The notes under the pieces were generated by a model, which was not told where the DNA came from, ran no database searches, and saw only the letters and a program-made list of their open reading frames with translations. From contig NZ_JADBHF010000002.1 of the NCBI RefSeq assembly GCF_017808105.1, positions 248,001 through 312,000 of the forward strand: a stretch of DNA of 64,000 nucleotides, read 5' to 3'. Below are positions 50,764 to 59,905 of the stretch, piece by piece. Both the position numbers and the translations under genes were made by a program. The first letter of the stretch is position 1; every line of letters starts with the position of its first letter. Origin of the DNA: Brevibacterium renqingii (lineage in GTDB: Bacteria > Actinomycetota > Actinomycetes > Actinomycetales > Brevibacteriaceae).

Positions 50764-51585
50764 TCAGAGTGCGATGCGCTCCATGGCGTAGACGACGACA
50801 CCGCCGAGGGCGATGGGGGCCGCGCCGAGCGCCAGCTGCACGGCGAAGCTGCGGGCCTTCTCCACGTTCTTCTTCAGTTCGATGTTCTGCGAGGCCTCGA
50901 GGCTGGCCGCCTGGAACTTCGCATAGGCGACGAGCCCGAGCATCCGGTCGACGGCGGCCACGAGCAGACCCATGATGACGCCGAGGACGAGCGCGGCCGG
51001 CCAGGAGATCGAATCGTCGAACACGAGCACCGAGAGGATTCCGGCGACGGCCGTGGCCATGGCCAGGGCCAGCGGTGAGGTGTAGATCGGCGGCCACGGC
51101 AGTGCCGTCATGCACTGGGCGACGATGAGTGCGGCGAGGCCGATGACGATGGCCTCCTTGTCCCCGGGCACCGTGATCGCCGCGACCCAGGTGCTGGCGG
51201 ACAGAACGATGACGAGGCCGGAGACCTGAGCGGAGACATTGGCCACCGCATAGGAGGCGCCGATGCCGCGAGTGAGGTTCTGGACGAAGGTCCACAGCAG
51301 TCCCAGACCGGCGAGGACGGGCAGCCAGTCGAGATAGGGAGCGGTCGAATCCTGCCACGCGGCCGACAGTCCCGCCACGCCGAAGAGAGCGAGCATGATC
51401 GACGTCGCCCGCGACTGCGGGGAGTCCGTCAGGCGCGGCCAGCCGTAGGCGACGCCGAGGACGATGAGCCCGGTCGCCAACAGGAACAGTGTGTAGCCCC
51501 AGTACACGGAGGTGCTGAGGGCCAGCACCAGCACGAGGGCGACGGCTACTCGAATCCATCTGATCACAGCACTATCGTGCCTCAT
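50764..51585 (-). CDS. hypothetical multi-pass membrane protein
   Basis: A 273-residue protein from ATG 51585 (MRHDSAVIRWIRVAV) with about eight hydrophobic helices and a short cytosolic helical region near residues 220-245 (SLEASQNIELKKNVEKARSF). No defined family recognised by eye. It heads a minus-strand set with the small peptide, nitrobindin and ygfZ. It is divergent from glnR; the 76-bp shared gap includes a TATACT promoter element for glnR. Confidence 0.75.
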   Translation of the reverse strand: MRHDSAVIRWIRVAVALVLVLALSTSVYWGYTLFLLATGLIVLGVAYGWPRLTDSPQSRATSIMLALFGVAGLSAAWQDSTAPYLDWLPVLAGLGLLWTFVQNLTRGIGASYAVANVSAQVSGLVIVLSASTWVAAITVPGDKEAIVIGLAALIVAQCMTALPWPPIYTSPLALAMATAVAGILSVLVFDDSISWPAALVLGVIMGLLVAAVDRMLGLVAYAKFQAASLEASQNIELKKNVEKARSFAVQLALGAAPIALGGVVVYAMERIAL

Positions 51586-51615
51586 CTTCTCGTGCCTTCG
51601 CGATTTCGCCCTCGC

Positions 51616-51621
51616 TATACT
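51616..51621 (+). promoter_or_regulatory. candidate -10 element of glnR
   Basis: TATACT is 41 bp before the ATG at 51662, with GAGGAGG (51643-51649) as ribosome-binding site. No good -35 is visible at 17 bp (TGCCTT), as for promoters assisted by activators. Confidence 0.45.
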
Positions 51622-51661
51622 TTGGCTCAGACGTCGGGCGCCGAGGAGGTGGATGCAGCAC

Positions 51662-52474
51662 ATGCGGATTCTGCACATCTGCCCCACGGCCCGGCTCGAT
51701 CACCCCATCGCTCCCGAATCGCTGCAGTACCTCGGCCACCGCATCGACCGCTGCGGAGCCGAGCAGCTGCCGACCACGGACACGGTCTCCCCCGACGCCG
51801 ATCTCGTCATCGCCGATGCCTGCCTCGATCTCTCCCTGGCCCCGCGGATCTCCGAGATGCTCACCGCTGCCGGCGTCACCGCTCCCGTCATCGTCGTCCT
51901 CGGCGAAGGCGGGCTCGCAACCGCCTCGGCGCAGTGGAACGTCGCGGACTTCCTCCTCACCACCGCCGGCCCCGCCGAGGTGGAGGCCCGTCTGCGCGTG
52001 GCCCGCGACCGCCATCTCGCCGCCTTCTCCGATGCGGTCCGCAGCGGCGGGCCGTGGAACGCCGAGGGCGAGCCGATGATCGTCGTCACCGGCACCCTGC
52101 GCATCGACGAGGGCGCGTTCACCGCCGAACTCGGCGGGCGCGGCCTCGACCTGACCTATCGCGAGTTCGCGCTGCTGAAGTTCTTCGCCATGCATCCCGA
52201 ACGCGTCTTCACCCGTGACGACATCCTGCTGGCCGTGTGGGGCGATGACTACTTCGGCGGCACCCGCACGGTTGACGTGCATGTTCGCCGGCTCCGTGCG
52301 AAACTCGGCAAAGACCTCGAGAACGCCATCCACACCGTGCGCAATGTCGGCTATCGCTTCAGCGCCGACAGCGTCACCGCGGAGGCGGACGGCGAGTCCG
52401 AGCCCCCGCAGGCGGAGACGAGAGCGCAGGCGGGCCCGAGAACGGCAACGAGCACAGAGGACGTGAAGGCATGA
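51662..52474 (+). CDS. glnR: GlnR-type orphan response regulator
   Basis: About 270 residues. The receiver-like domain (1-115) lacks the N-terminal acidic pair of phosphorylated receivers and keeps one Asp near position 52 (VIADACLDL) and the actinobacterial GlnR stretch VVLGEGGLATASAQWNVADFLLTTAGPAEVEARL. The winged helix (130-240) has LDLTYREFALLKFFAMHPERVFTRDDILLAVWG, FFGGTRTVDVHVRRLRAKLG and NVGYRF. GlnR controls nitrogen metabolism. GAGGAGG at 51643-51649 serves either ATG 51653 (3 bases away) or ATG 51662 (12); the latter matches the family. A repetitive acidic tail follows. It is overlapped (ATGA) by mshD, as in mycobacteria. Confidence 0.88.
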   Translation: MRILHICPTARLDHPIAPESLQYLGHRIDRCGAEQLPTTDTVSPDADLVIADACLDLSLAPRISEMLTAAGVTAPVIVVLGEGGLATASAQWNVADFLLTTAGPAEVEARLRVARDRHLAAFSDAVRSGGPWNAEGEPMIVVTGTLRIDEGAFTAELGGRGLDLTYREFALLKFFAMHPERVFTRDDILLAVWGDDYFGGTRTVDVHVRRLRAKLGKDLENAIHTVRNVGYRFSADSVTAEADGESEPPQAETRAQAGPRTATSTEDVKA

Positions 52475-53427
52475 GAATCCAGGCCAGCGGAGCGATCACC
52501 GCCACCCCCATCGACACCCTCACCGAGGCGGAGCTGGGCTTCCTCGACCGTGTGGCCGCCGCCGACGGAGCGGCCGAGATCTCCGGCGGGCTGATGGCCA
52601 TCGCCACCGGCGAGGACACCGCCCACGAGGCGCAGACCGCCTCGAGCGTGTGGCGCGTCTGCGCCGATGACGGGCACGGAGCGGAGGAGCTCATCGGCTT
52701 CGGGATCCGCGCGCTGCAGGGCGAGCGCCACGCCGCCGAGTTCCTCATCGCCCCCGACCACCGCGGACAGGGCCTGGGCGAACGGCTGCTGCTGACGATC
52801 CTCGACGAGCAGCCCGCTTCCTGGTGCTGGTCCCACGGCGACCACCCGGCCGCGGCCCACCTGGCGAAGAAGCACGGGCTCGGACGCGACCGCGTGCTCT
52901 ACCAGATGCGCACCGACTCCGGGCTGGGGCTCGACGACCTGCCCGCGACGCAGGCGCCCGAGGGCGTGGAGATCCGCTCCTTCGCCCCCGGCGACGAGGA
53001 CGGATGGCTGGCCGTGAACAATGCCGCCTTCGACTGGCATCCGGAGCAGGGCTCGCAGACCCGTGCCGACATCGACGCCCTCGTCACCGCGACGGACTTC
53101 GAACCCGACTCGCTCGTCATCGCCGAGCGCGAGGGCGCAGTCATCGGCTTCCACCAGACGAAGCTCACGGACACGGAGTCCGAGGGCCGCCTCGGCGAGG
53201 TCTATGTCGTCGGCGTCGATCCGCGCGTCCATGCCAAGGGCGTGGGCAGGGCCCTGACGATCGAGGGCATGCGGAGGATGGTCGCCGCCGGAGCCGGGGC
53301 CATCGAACTCTACGTCGAGTCGGACAACGCCCCGGCGCTACGCTTGTACGAGCGGCTGGGATTCCATGTCGCGGTCGCGCACGTGTCCTACGCGCCGGCG
53401 GCGGAGACGACGAGCGAGAAGGAGTAG
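52471..53427 (+). CDS. mshD: mycothiol synthase
   Basis: A 318-residue enzyme with two tandem GNAT domains. It acetylates Cys-GlcN-Ins with acetyl-CoA, the last step of mycothiol synthesis. The N-terminal domain has [23 protein letters not shown] (acetyl-CoA loop) and the active C-terminal domain has [55 protein letters not shown]. Codon order and family match are unambiguous. Translation is coupled to glnR by an ATGA overlap; ppk follows after a 4-bp gap. Confidence 0.93.
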   Translation: MRIQASGAITATPIDTLTEAELGFLDRVAAADGAAEISGGLMAIATGEDTAHEAQTASSVWRVCADDGHGAEELIGFGIRALQGERHAAEFLIAPDHRGQGLGERLLLTILDEQPASWCWSHGDHPAAAHLAKKHGLGRDRVLYQMRTDSGLGLDDLPATQAPEGVEIRSFAPGDEDGWLAVNNAAFDWHPEQGSQTRADIDALVTATDFEPDSLVIAEREGAVIGFHQTKLTDTESEGRLGEVYVVGVDPRVHAKGVGRALTIEGMRRMVAAGAGAIELYVESDNAPALRLYERLGFHVAVAHVSYAPAAETTSEKE

Positions 53428-53431
53428 ACCG

Positions 53432-55576
53432 ATGTACGACATCGCAGCAGCCGGCAGGGAGCTGGGTCTGCCCGAGCCCGCCGACCGCTTCCTCGACCGG
53501 GAGCTCAGCTGGCTGGCATTCAACGAACGCGTCCTCGACCTCGCCTCGGACCCGCAGATCCCGCTGCTCGAACGAGTGCGTTTCCTCTCGATCTTCGCGA
53601 CCAACCTCGACGAGTTCTTCATGGTCCGCGTCGCCGGCCTCAAGCGCCGCATCAACACAGGGCTCGCGGTGCCGAGTGTGACCGGCCGGATGCCGGCGCA
53701 GGTCATGCACGCCATCGGGCAGCGGGCGTATGAGCTGATGAGCCGGCACGCGGCTCTGCTCAAGGACGACATCGGCCCTCGCCTCGATGCGGAGGCGATC
53801 ACGAAGGTCGCCGTCGATGAGCTCACGGAGGGCGAACGCGCTCGCGTCGACGAGTTCTTCTTCGGCCACGTCTTCCCCGTCCTCACGCCATTGGCCGTCG
53901 ATCCGGCCCACCCGTTCCCCTATATCTCGGGACTCTCGCTCAACCTCGGCGTGCTCCTGCGCTACCCCGATTCGGGCAAGGAGCTCTTCGCCCGGGTCAA
54001 GGTGCCCCCGCGCCTGCCCCGTTTCTTCAACGTCGCCGAGGCGACCGACCGTCCTGCCGGACGCGATGTGCCCGCCCGCTTCGTCGCGCTCGAGGACATC
54101 ATCGCCGAGCACCTGAGCACGCTCTTCGAGGGCATGGAGGTCATCCACCACTCGACTTTCCGCGTCACCCGCAACGAGGACCTCGAGGTCGAGGAGGACG
54201 ATGCGGAGAACCTGCTCAAGGCCCTGGAGAAGGAGCTGCTGCGCAGGCGCTTCGGACCGGCCGTGCGGATGGAGATCACCGAGAACATCCATCCGCGGGT
54301 GCTCGAGATGCTCAAGGACGAACTGGGCATCCACGAATCCGAGATCTACCATCTGCCGACGCCGCTCGACCTGTCGGGCATGTCCGATATCGCCGATGTC
54401 GCCCGCGACGACCTGCACTTCCCGAAGATGGTCCCGCAGATGAACAAGGACCTCTCGCTGCGCGAATCCAGCGATCAGGTCGATGTGTTCGCCGCCGTGG
54501 CCAGCCGGGACATCCTGCTCCACCACCCCTATGACTCGTTCTCCACGAGTGTGCAGGCCTTCCTCGAGCAGGCCGCGTCCGACAAGAACGTGCTCGCGAT
54601 CAAGCAGACGCTCTACCGCACCTCCGGCGACTCGCCGATCATCGACGCCCTCGTCGATGCCGCCCAGGCCGGCATCCAGGTGCTCGCCGTCGTCGAGATC
54701 AAGGCGCGCTTCGACGAGGAGGCCAACATCACCTGGGCGCGCAAGCTGGAGCGCGCCGGCGTCCACGTCGTCTACGGCATCGTCGGGCTCAAGACCCATG
54801 CGAAGCTCTCCCTGGTCGTGCGGCAGGAGGCCGAGGGGCTGGCCCGCTACTGCCATGTCGGCACCGGCAACTACCACCCGAAGACCGCCCGCGGCTACGA
54901 GGACTTCGGCCTGCTGACGAAGGACACGGCCGTCGCCGATGATCTCACGAAGCTGTTCAACCAGCTCTCCGGCTATGCTCCGCGCTCCGAGTACTCCCGC
55001 CTCCTCGTCGCGCCCACCAAGGTGCGCTCGGGCCTGATCGAGCTCATCGAGTCCGAGATCGCCATCGCCGAGGCGGGCGGGGCCGGGCAGGTGCGCATCA
55101 AGGTCAACTCCATCGTCGACGAAGCCATCATCGATGCCCTCTACCGGGCGTCTCGTGCCGGGGTGAGCGTCGAAGTGTTCGTCCGCGGGATCTGCGCCCT
55201 GCGTCCCGGGATCGAAGGGCTGAGCGAGAACATCACCGTCCGCTCCGTGCTCGGACGGTTCCTCGAGCACTCGCGGGCGTTCGTCTTCGGCAACGGGGGC
55301 GATCCCATCGTCTACATCGGTTCGGCGGACATGATGCACCGCAACCTCGACCGTCGGGTCGAGACGCTCGTGCAGATCGTCGACGATCGCCACCGGGCCG
55401 AGATCATCGAGCTCTTCGATCTCGCCTTCGCCGAGACCACCTCGGCGTTCGATCTCGCCGGTGACGGCAAGTGGACGCGGCGGACGCATGCCGAGGACGG
55501 AACCGAGCTCGTCGACTACCAGTCGGAGCTCATCCGCCGTCATCGCAAGGACCGGCGGATCGGGGATGAGGCGTGA
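53432..55576 (+). CDS. ppk: polyphosphate kinase 1
   Basis: A 714-residue enzyme that reversibly makes polyphosphate from ATP. The ATG at 53432 ([16 protein letters not shown]) with AGAAGGAG seven bases ahead is preferred over an upstream extension. N and H domains occupy about 1-320, and the C1/C2 domains contain [19 protein letters not shown], the autophosphorylated His456 in [31 protein letters not shown] and the C2 region [33 protein letters not shown]. It overlaps the following MutT1 gene (GTGA), suggesting coordinated control with that phosphohydrolase. Confidence 0.96.
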   Translation: MYDIAAAGRELGLPEPADRFLDRELSWLAFNERVLDLASDPQIPLLERVRFLSIFATNLDEFFMVRVAGLKRRINTGLAVPSVTGRMPAQVMHAIGQRAYELMSRHAALLKDDIGPRLDAEAITKVAVDELTEGERARVDEFFFGHVFPVLTPLAVDPAHPFPYISGLSLNLGVLLRYPDSGKELFARVKVPPRLPRFFNVAEATDRPAGRDVPARFVALEDIIAEHLSTLFEGMEVIHHSTFRVTRNEDLEVEEDDAENLLKALEKELLRRRFGPAVRMEITENIHPRVLEMLKDELGIHESEIYHLPTPLDLSGMSDIADVARDDLHFPKMVPQMNKDLSLRESSDQVDVFAAVASRDILLHHPYDSFSTSVQAFLEQAASDKNVLAIKQTLYRTSGDSPIIDALVDAAQAGIQVLAVVEIKARFDEEANITWARKLERAGVHVVYGIVGLKTHAKLSLVVRQEAEGLARYCHVGTGNYHPKTARGYEDFGLLTKDTAVADDLTKLFNQLSGYAPRSEYSRLLVAPTKVRSGLIELIESEIAIAEAGGAGQVRIKVNSIVDEAIIDALYRASRAGVSVEVFVRGICALRPGIEGLSENITVRSVLGRFLEHSRAFVFGNGGDPIVYIGSADMMHRNLDRRVETLVQIVDDRHRAEIIELFDLAFAETTSAFDLAGDGKWTRRTHAEDGTELVDYQSELIRRHRKDRRIGDEA

Positions 55577-56547
55577 GCCCCTCCTCGGTCTCCTCGGCGC
55601 AGAAGTCCTCACGTGTCTCCGCCGATGTGCTGGCCGCAGGTGCCGTGTGCTGGAGGCGCGGGGCCGATGGCCTCGAAGTGGTCCTCATCCACCGCCCGAA
55701 GTACAACGACTGGTCCTGGCCCAAGGGCAAGGTCGACCCCGGGGAGACCCTGCCCGAGACCGCTGTGCGCGAGGTCAAGGAGGAGACGGGGCTCGACATT
55801 CGCCTCGGCATCCCGCTGCCCACCGCCGAGTACAAGGTCGGCGGGAAGAACACGAAGAAGGTCTTCTACTGGTCGGCCGAGGTCAGGGGCGATGCGGCGT
55901 TCGCACCGATGAACAAGCGCGAGGTCGACCGGGCGAAGTGGTTCCCGATCGAGAAGGCGAGGACGAAGCTGACGTCCTATTCCGATCGGGAGCAGCTCGA
56001 CGCCGTGGAGAAGTACGATTCGACGGATGCGCTGCGTGCCTGGCCGCTCATCCTCGTCCGTCACGGCAAGGCCTTCCCGCGGTCGAAGTGGCATGAGACC
56101 GAGCATGTGCGCCCGCTGCTCAAGCTCGGCACCCGGCAGGCGATGGCCCTGACCGGTCTGCTGGGAGCCTGGGAGACGAAGAAGCTGGTATCGAGCCCGT
56201 GGAAGCGGTGCATGGCGACCCTGGCGCCGCTGTCGGCCGCGACGGGCAAGTCGATCAAGAAGGTGCCCACGCTGAGTGAGAAGGCGAACTCGGCGAACCC
56301 GGCGAAGACCGCACGCTTCATCGAGAAGCTGCTCGAGCGGGGCCGTCCCGTCATCTACTGCACGCACCGGCCGGTGCTGCCGACGATCTTCTCCGTCTAC
56401 GCCGCACGTGCCCCGAAGCGAGTGGTGGCGAAGCTGCCGAAGGAGGACCCCTACCTCAAACCCGGTGAGGTGCTCATCGCCTATGTGCGGCCCGGGCCCG
56501 TGGCCCGCATCGTCGAGATCGAACGCGTCCGCCCCATCGACGCCTGA
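55573..56547 (+). CDS. mutT1: MutT1-type NUDIX hydrolase fused to histidine phosphatase
   Basis: A 324-residue two-domain protein. The NUDIX domain has the Nudix box from Gly52 to Leu74 (G-x5-E-x7-REVKEETGL). The C-terminal histidine-phosphatase domain carries R163-H164-G165 (LILVRHGKA) and a second His in [12 protein letters not shown]. Mycobacterial MutT1 has the same fusion and removes oxidised nucleotides (8-oxo-GTP/dGTP) and hydrolyses diadenosine polyphosphates. The GTG start overlaps the ppk stop; polyphosphate and nucleotide-polyphosphate metabolism are thus encoded together. Confidence 0.92.
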   Translation: MSPSSVSSAQKSSRVSADVLAAGAVCWRRGADGLEVVLIHRPKYNDWSWPKGKVDPGETLPETAVREVKEETGLDIRLGIPLPTAEYKVGGKNTKKVFYWSAEVRGDAAFAPMNKREVDRAKWFPIEKARTKLTSYSDREQLDAVEKYDSTDALRAWPLILVRHGKAFPRSKWHETEHVRPLLKLGTRQAMALTGLLGAWETKKLVSSPWKRCMATLAPLSAATGKSIKKVPTLSEKANSANPAKTARFIEKLLERGRPVIYCTHRPVLPTIFSVYAARAPKRVVAKLPKEDPYLKPGEVLIAYVRPGPVARIVEIERVRPIDA

Positions 56548-56555
56548 CCAGGCGT
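56540..56555. terminator. short hairpin at convergent mutT1/methyltransferase ends
   Basis: ACGCCTG (56540-56546) and CAGGCGT (56549-56555) form a 7-bp stem that includes the mutT1 stop codon. It is short and has no T tract, so this is a weak terminator call. Confidence 0.35.
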
Positions 56556-56583
56556 GCGGGGCCGGAGCACTCGTGCGAACGGC

Positions 56584-57393
56584 TCAGGCGACGGTGCAGC
56601 CTGCTCCGTAGAGCATCGGACCGAGGACCACGCCGTCGGCCTCGTCGATCTCCGCGCCGAGGCGCTCGGTGAGAGTGTCGATGCCGATCTCCTCGGCCGA
56701 GGCGATGCCCATCTCCTCGAGTGCCGGCACCACGGCGGCCAGAGCGTTCGTCCACCCGAAGATCGGAGCGGCCCCTCCGCCGCCTGCGGGCGCGTCCACG
56801 CTCAGCCGCGGTTCGGGCAGACCGGCGGCACGGAAGGTCGCGAACAGCTTCGGGCCCATCCGCGCATCGGCTCCGGCCCGGGCGAGGACCTCGAGCATCC
56901 AGGTCCTCACGGTCTCCCACAGCGGTGTGCGCGCGCTCGTCCACTCGTGGGTGAGATCGAACTCGTGCAGGCAGACCAGGCCTCCTGGACGCACATGGTC
57001 GGCGATGCGGGCGAGCACGGGAGCCGGATCCGACAGGTACATGAGGACCGCTCTGCCGACGACGGCGTCGAATTCCTCGTCGATGTCGAGGTCGCGCAGG
57101 TCCGCCTCGGCGAAGGCGATCTGCGGTCGGTCAGCGAGCGCGGTCCTGGCCGCGTCGAGGGCCGTCGGGTCACGGTCGACGGCGAGGACGCTGCCCTCCT
57201 CGCCGACGAGATCGGCGGCGATGGCGGCCACCGACCCCGCACCCGTGCCGAGGTCGAGCACGCGCATCCCGCGGCCGATTCCCGCATCTGCGAGGAATCG
57301 CTCGGTGAGTGGGTCGAGCACGACCGCCTGATCGCGCAGCCTGCCGTGGTCGTCCTCTCCCTCTCCCATGACGTAGCGGTCCTGAGTGCGCAT
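56584..57393 (-). CDS. class I SAM-dependent methyltransferase
   Basis: A 269-residue Rossmann methyltransferase. Motif I is VLDLGTGAGSVAAIAADLVG, followed by the acidic ribose contact VLAVDRDPTAL, motif II-like FAEADLRDLDIDEEFDAVVGRAVLMYLSDP and the later HVRPGGLVCLHEFD. These match ubiquinone/menaquinone-methylase-like enzymes acting on small molecules; the acceptor is unknown. It is convergent with mutT1 and divergent from pstS. Confidence 0.9.
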   Translation of the reverse strand: MRTQDRYVMGEGEDDHGRLRDQAVVLDPLTERFLADAGIGRGMRVLDLGTGAGSVAAIAADLVGEEGSVLAVDRDPTALDAARTALADRPQIAFAEADLRDLDIDEEFDAVVGRAVLMYLSDPAPVLARIADHVRPGGLVCLHEFDLTHEWTSARTPLWETVRTWMLEVLARAGADARMGPKLFATFRAAGLPEPRLSVDAPAGGGGAAPIFGWTNALAAVVPALEEMGIASAEEIGIDTLTERLGAEIDEADGVVLGPMLYGAGCTVA

Positions 57394-57549
57394 GGTTCCT
57401 CCCTGAACGTCGTCGCTTCCGGTGGTCGCCGCGACCGGGCGGAGGCGGTTCCACCATGCAGGACACCGTAGGAGCCGTCTTCGAGGGGGAACAACACCTC
57501 CACGAACCTCACGGCGTGCACGCGAACCGATGCCAAGCCTTCAATGCGC

Positions 57550-57593
57550 GTTCACCTCTCATTCACTCGGCGACTCCCCACACTTCACGCGTG
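57550..57593 (+). promoter_or_regulatory. candidate PHO box upstream of pstS
   Basis: Direct repeats GTTCACCTCTC (57550-57560) and ATTCACTCGGC (57561-57571) are adjacent 11-bp units. A third, CTTCACGCGTG (57583-57593), is again in register after one degenerate unit. This is the layout of actinobacterial PHO boxes bound by PhoP/RegX3. A -10-like TACAAC follows at 57613-57618, so the third unit replaces the -35. The 267-bp gap 57394-57660 has no gene. Confidence 0.7.
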
Positions 57594-57660
57594 ATCCTTA
57601 CCGTGAATCGCGTACAACCGAGAACTCTCGAGCTGTGTCCACAACATGAAAGGCATCTTC

Positions 57661-58761
57661 GTGAAGATGAAGCATCTCGCCCCCTCCGCAGCGATCCTCG
57701 CGGTCGGCGCCCTCACCCTCTCGGCCTGCGGCGGGGCCTCGGCCACCGGTGAGGAGGCCAGCGGCGGCGACAGTGATCTGCAGGGCACCCTGACCGGCAT
57801 CGGCGCCTCCTCGCAGAAGGCGGCCATGGACGCCTGGTCGGCCGACTTCACCTCGCAGAACTCCGGTGTGACCGTCAACTACTCCCCCGACGGCTCGGGC
57901 GCCGGTCGTGAGCAGTTCCTCGCCGGCAACGCGCAGTTCGCCGGCTCGGACGCCCACCTCGACGACGACGAGGTCAAGGCCGGGAAGGACGCCTGCGGGG
58001 CCGACGGGGCCTTCGAGTTCCCCGTCTACATCTCCCCGATCGCCGTGACCTTCAATGTCAAGGGCGTCGATGAGCTCAATCTCTCCCCTGACACGATCGC
58101 GAAGATCTTCAAGGGCGAGATCACGAACTGGAACGACAAGACCATCAAGGCCGACAATCCGGATGCGAAGCTGCCCGATCTCAAGATCACCGCCGTCCAC
58201 CGCGCCGACGACTCGGGCACCACCGAGAACTTCGCCGAGTACCTCAAGGCCACCGCCGAGAAGACCTGGGACGCCGAGGTCGACGGCAACTTCCCGAAGG
58301 AGTACGGCGGCGAAGCGGCGCAGGGCACCGACGGCGTGATCCAGACCGTCTCGGACACCGACGGCGCCATCGGCTACGCCGACGCCTCGGCCGTGGGCGA
58401 GCTGTCCACCGCCAAGGTCAAGGTCGGCGACGAGTTCGTCGAGCTCTCCCCCGAAGCGGCGAGCAAGGTCGTCGACGCCTCGGAGAAGGTCGAGGGACGC
58501 GGAGAGGGCGACCTCGCCTTCGATCTGGCCCGCGACACCACCGAGTCCGGTGCCTACCCGATCGTCCTCGTCTCCTACCACCTCGTCTGCTCCTCCTACA
58601 AGGACCAGGAGACCGTGGACATGGTCAAGGCCTGGGAGAAGTTCGTCGTCTCCGAGGAAGGACAGAAGTCGGCCGCCGAATCAGCCGGGTCCGCTCCGCT
58701 GTCCGATGACCTCCGATCCCAGATCGAAGAGGTCATCGACTCGATCAAGGTCGCCGAGTGA
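57661..58761 (+). CDS. pstS: phosphate-binding lipoprotein PstS
   Basis: A 366-residue lipoprotein that captures phosphate for PstCAB. The GTG at 57661 is chosen because GAAAGG (57648-57653) lies seven bases ahead; an ATG at 57646 would overlap that ribosome-binding sequence, and the ATG at 57667 is also possible. Signal peptide, then lipobox LSAC. Phosphate-binding loops are visible: GIGASSQKAAMDAW, GSGAGREQFLAGNAQFAGSDAHLDD, HRADDSGTTENFAEYL. PHO-type repeats are about 70-110 bp upstream. A stem-loop behind the gene may reduce expression of the rest of the operon. Confidence 0.95.
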   Translation: MKMKHLAPSAAILAVGALTLSACGGASATGEEASGGDSDLQGTLTGIGASSQKAAMDAWSADFTSQNSGVTVNYSPDGSGAGREQFLAGNAQFAGSDAHLDDDEVKAGKDACGADGAFEFPVYISPIAVTFNVKGVDELNLSPDTIAKIFKGEITNWNDKTIKADNPDAKLPDLKITAVHRADDSGTTENFAEYLKATAEKTWDAEVDGNFPKEYGGEAAQGTDGVIQTVSDTDGAIGYADASAVGELSTAKVKVGDEFVELSPEAASKVVDASEKVEGRGEGDLAFDLARDTTESGAYPIVLVSYHLVCSSYKDQETVDMVKAWEKFVVSEEGQKSAAESAGSAPLSDDLRSQIEEVIDSIKVAE

Positions 58762-58793
58762 CGGTGGTCCCTGACTTCGAGAAATGACCATCC

Positions 58794-58826
58794 GAAGAGC
58801 GGCGCAGAGTCCCTGCGCCGCTCTTC
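58794..58826 (+). terminator. stem-loop between pstS and pstC
   Basis: Arms GAAGAGCGGCGCAG (58794-58807) and CTGCGCCGCTCTTC (58813-58826) match perfectly around a 5-nt loop, 33 bp after the pstS stop. The downstream genes are clearly in the same unit, so it more likely attenuates or stabilises the pstS end of the transcript than ends the operon, giving extra PstS. Confidence 0.8.
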
Positions 58827-58877
58827 GGCGCCTGCGGAACCATCCGGGTTCCACCACAAGTCACGTGAGGAGCACTT

Positions 58878-59900
58878 GTGCCGACCAGCACACAGATCAC
58901 CGAGTCTGGCCCCACCGGGCCGGGCTCCGCACCCGAAGCCGGGCCGCAGCCGCCGGCTTCGAACCCCGGCGGCACGCGGCCGAAGGCCGTCGTCCGTCCC
59001 GGCGACCGGATCTTCTCGGCCGCCACACTCATCGCCGGCATCCTGATCCTGCTCATCCTCGCCGGAGTGGCCCTGTTCCTGCTCGCGCAGTCGAAGGACA
59101 CGATCGCCGCCCAGCTGAGCGATCCCACGCAGATCACCGGCGGCAGGGGATTCTTCTCCTACGTCTGGCCGCTGGTCATCGGCACTCTCATCTCTGCGGC
59201 GATCGCGCTCGTCGTGGCGACTCCCTTCGCCCTGGGCATCGCCCTGTTCACCACGCATATGGCGCCGCGCAGGCTCGCCCCGATGCTCGGCTACGTCATC
59301 GACCTCCTCGCCGCCATCCCCTCGGTCGTCTACGGACTCTGGGGCATCGCACTGGCCGGCAACCTCACCGGCTTCTACCTGTGGCTGTCGAAGTGGTTCG
59401 GGTGGATCCCGATCTTCGCGCCGGCCGCCGATGGGTCCGTCTCGCAGACGGGACGCACACTGCTGACCGCATCGCTCGTGCTCTCGATCATGATCCTGCC
59501 GATCATCACCTCCCTGACCCGTGAGATCTTCCTCCAGACACCGCGTCTGCAGGAGGAAGCGGCCCTGGCGCTCGGCGCCACCCGCTGGGAGATGATCCGG
59601 ATGGCCGTGCTGCCCTTCGGCAGGTCGGGCATCGTCTCGGCCACCATGCTCGGCCTCGGCCGCGCATTGGGCGAGACCATGGCCGTGGCCATGATCCTCT
59701 CCCCCGGCGTCCTCACCGCCTCGCTGGTCGTCAGCGGCAACCAGACCATCGCCTCGGAGATCGCGCAGAACTTCCCTGAGGCCGCCGGCCTGCGCCTGTC
59801 CGAACTCATCACGGTCGGGCTCGTCCTCTTCGTCATCACCCTGCTGGTGAACATGGGGGCGCGCGCGATCGTCGCTCGAACCTCGGTGAAGGGAAGCTGA
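58878..59900 (+). CDS. pstC: phosphate ABC transporter permease PstC
   Basis: A 340-residue permease with six helices after a Pro/Gly-rich cytosolic N-terminus (about 45 residues). Family motifs are LLAAIPSVVYGLWGIALAG, EEAALALGATRWEMIRMAVLPFGRSGIVSATMLGLGRALGETMAVAMIL (EAA loop with G-E-T-M) and a C-terminal helix. GTG start at 58878 with GAGGAGC about 9 bases upstream. Confidence 0.95.
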   Translation: MPTSTQITESGPTGPGSAPEAGPQPPASNPGGTRPKAVVRPGDRIFSAATLIAGILILLILAGVALFLLAQSKDTIAAQLSDPTQITGGRGFFSYVWPLVIGTLISAAIALVVATPFALGIALFTTHMAPRRLAPMLGYVIDLLAAIPSVVYGLWGIALAGNLTGFYLWLSKWFGWIPIFAPAADGSVSQTGRTLLTASLVLSIMILPIITSLTREIFLQTPRLQEEAALALGATRWEMIRMAVLPFGRSGIVSATMLGLGRALGETMAVAMILSPGVLTASLVVSGNQTIASEIAQNFPEAAGLRLSELITVGLVLFVITLLVNMGARAIVARTSVKGS

Positions 59901-59905
59901 GAACT

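Noticed and set aside
53165..55612. 815-codon open frame on the minus strand opposite ppk
   Set aside because: It is antisense to a clear polyphosphate kinase. Its composition (Asp/Glu/Arg/Gly/Val-rich, no hydrophobic core pattern) is that expected of a reversed high-GC gene.
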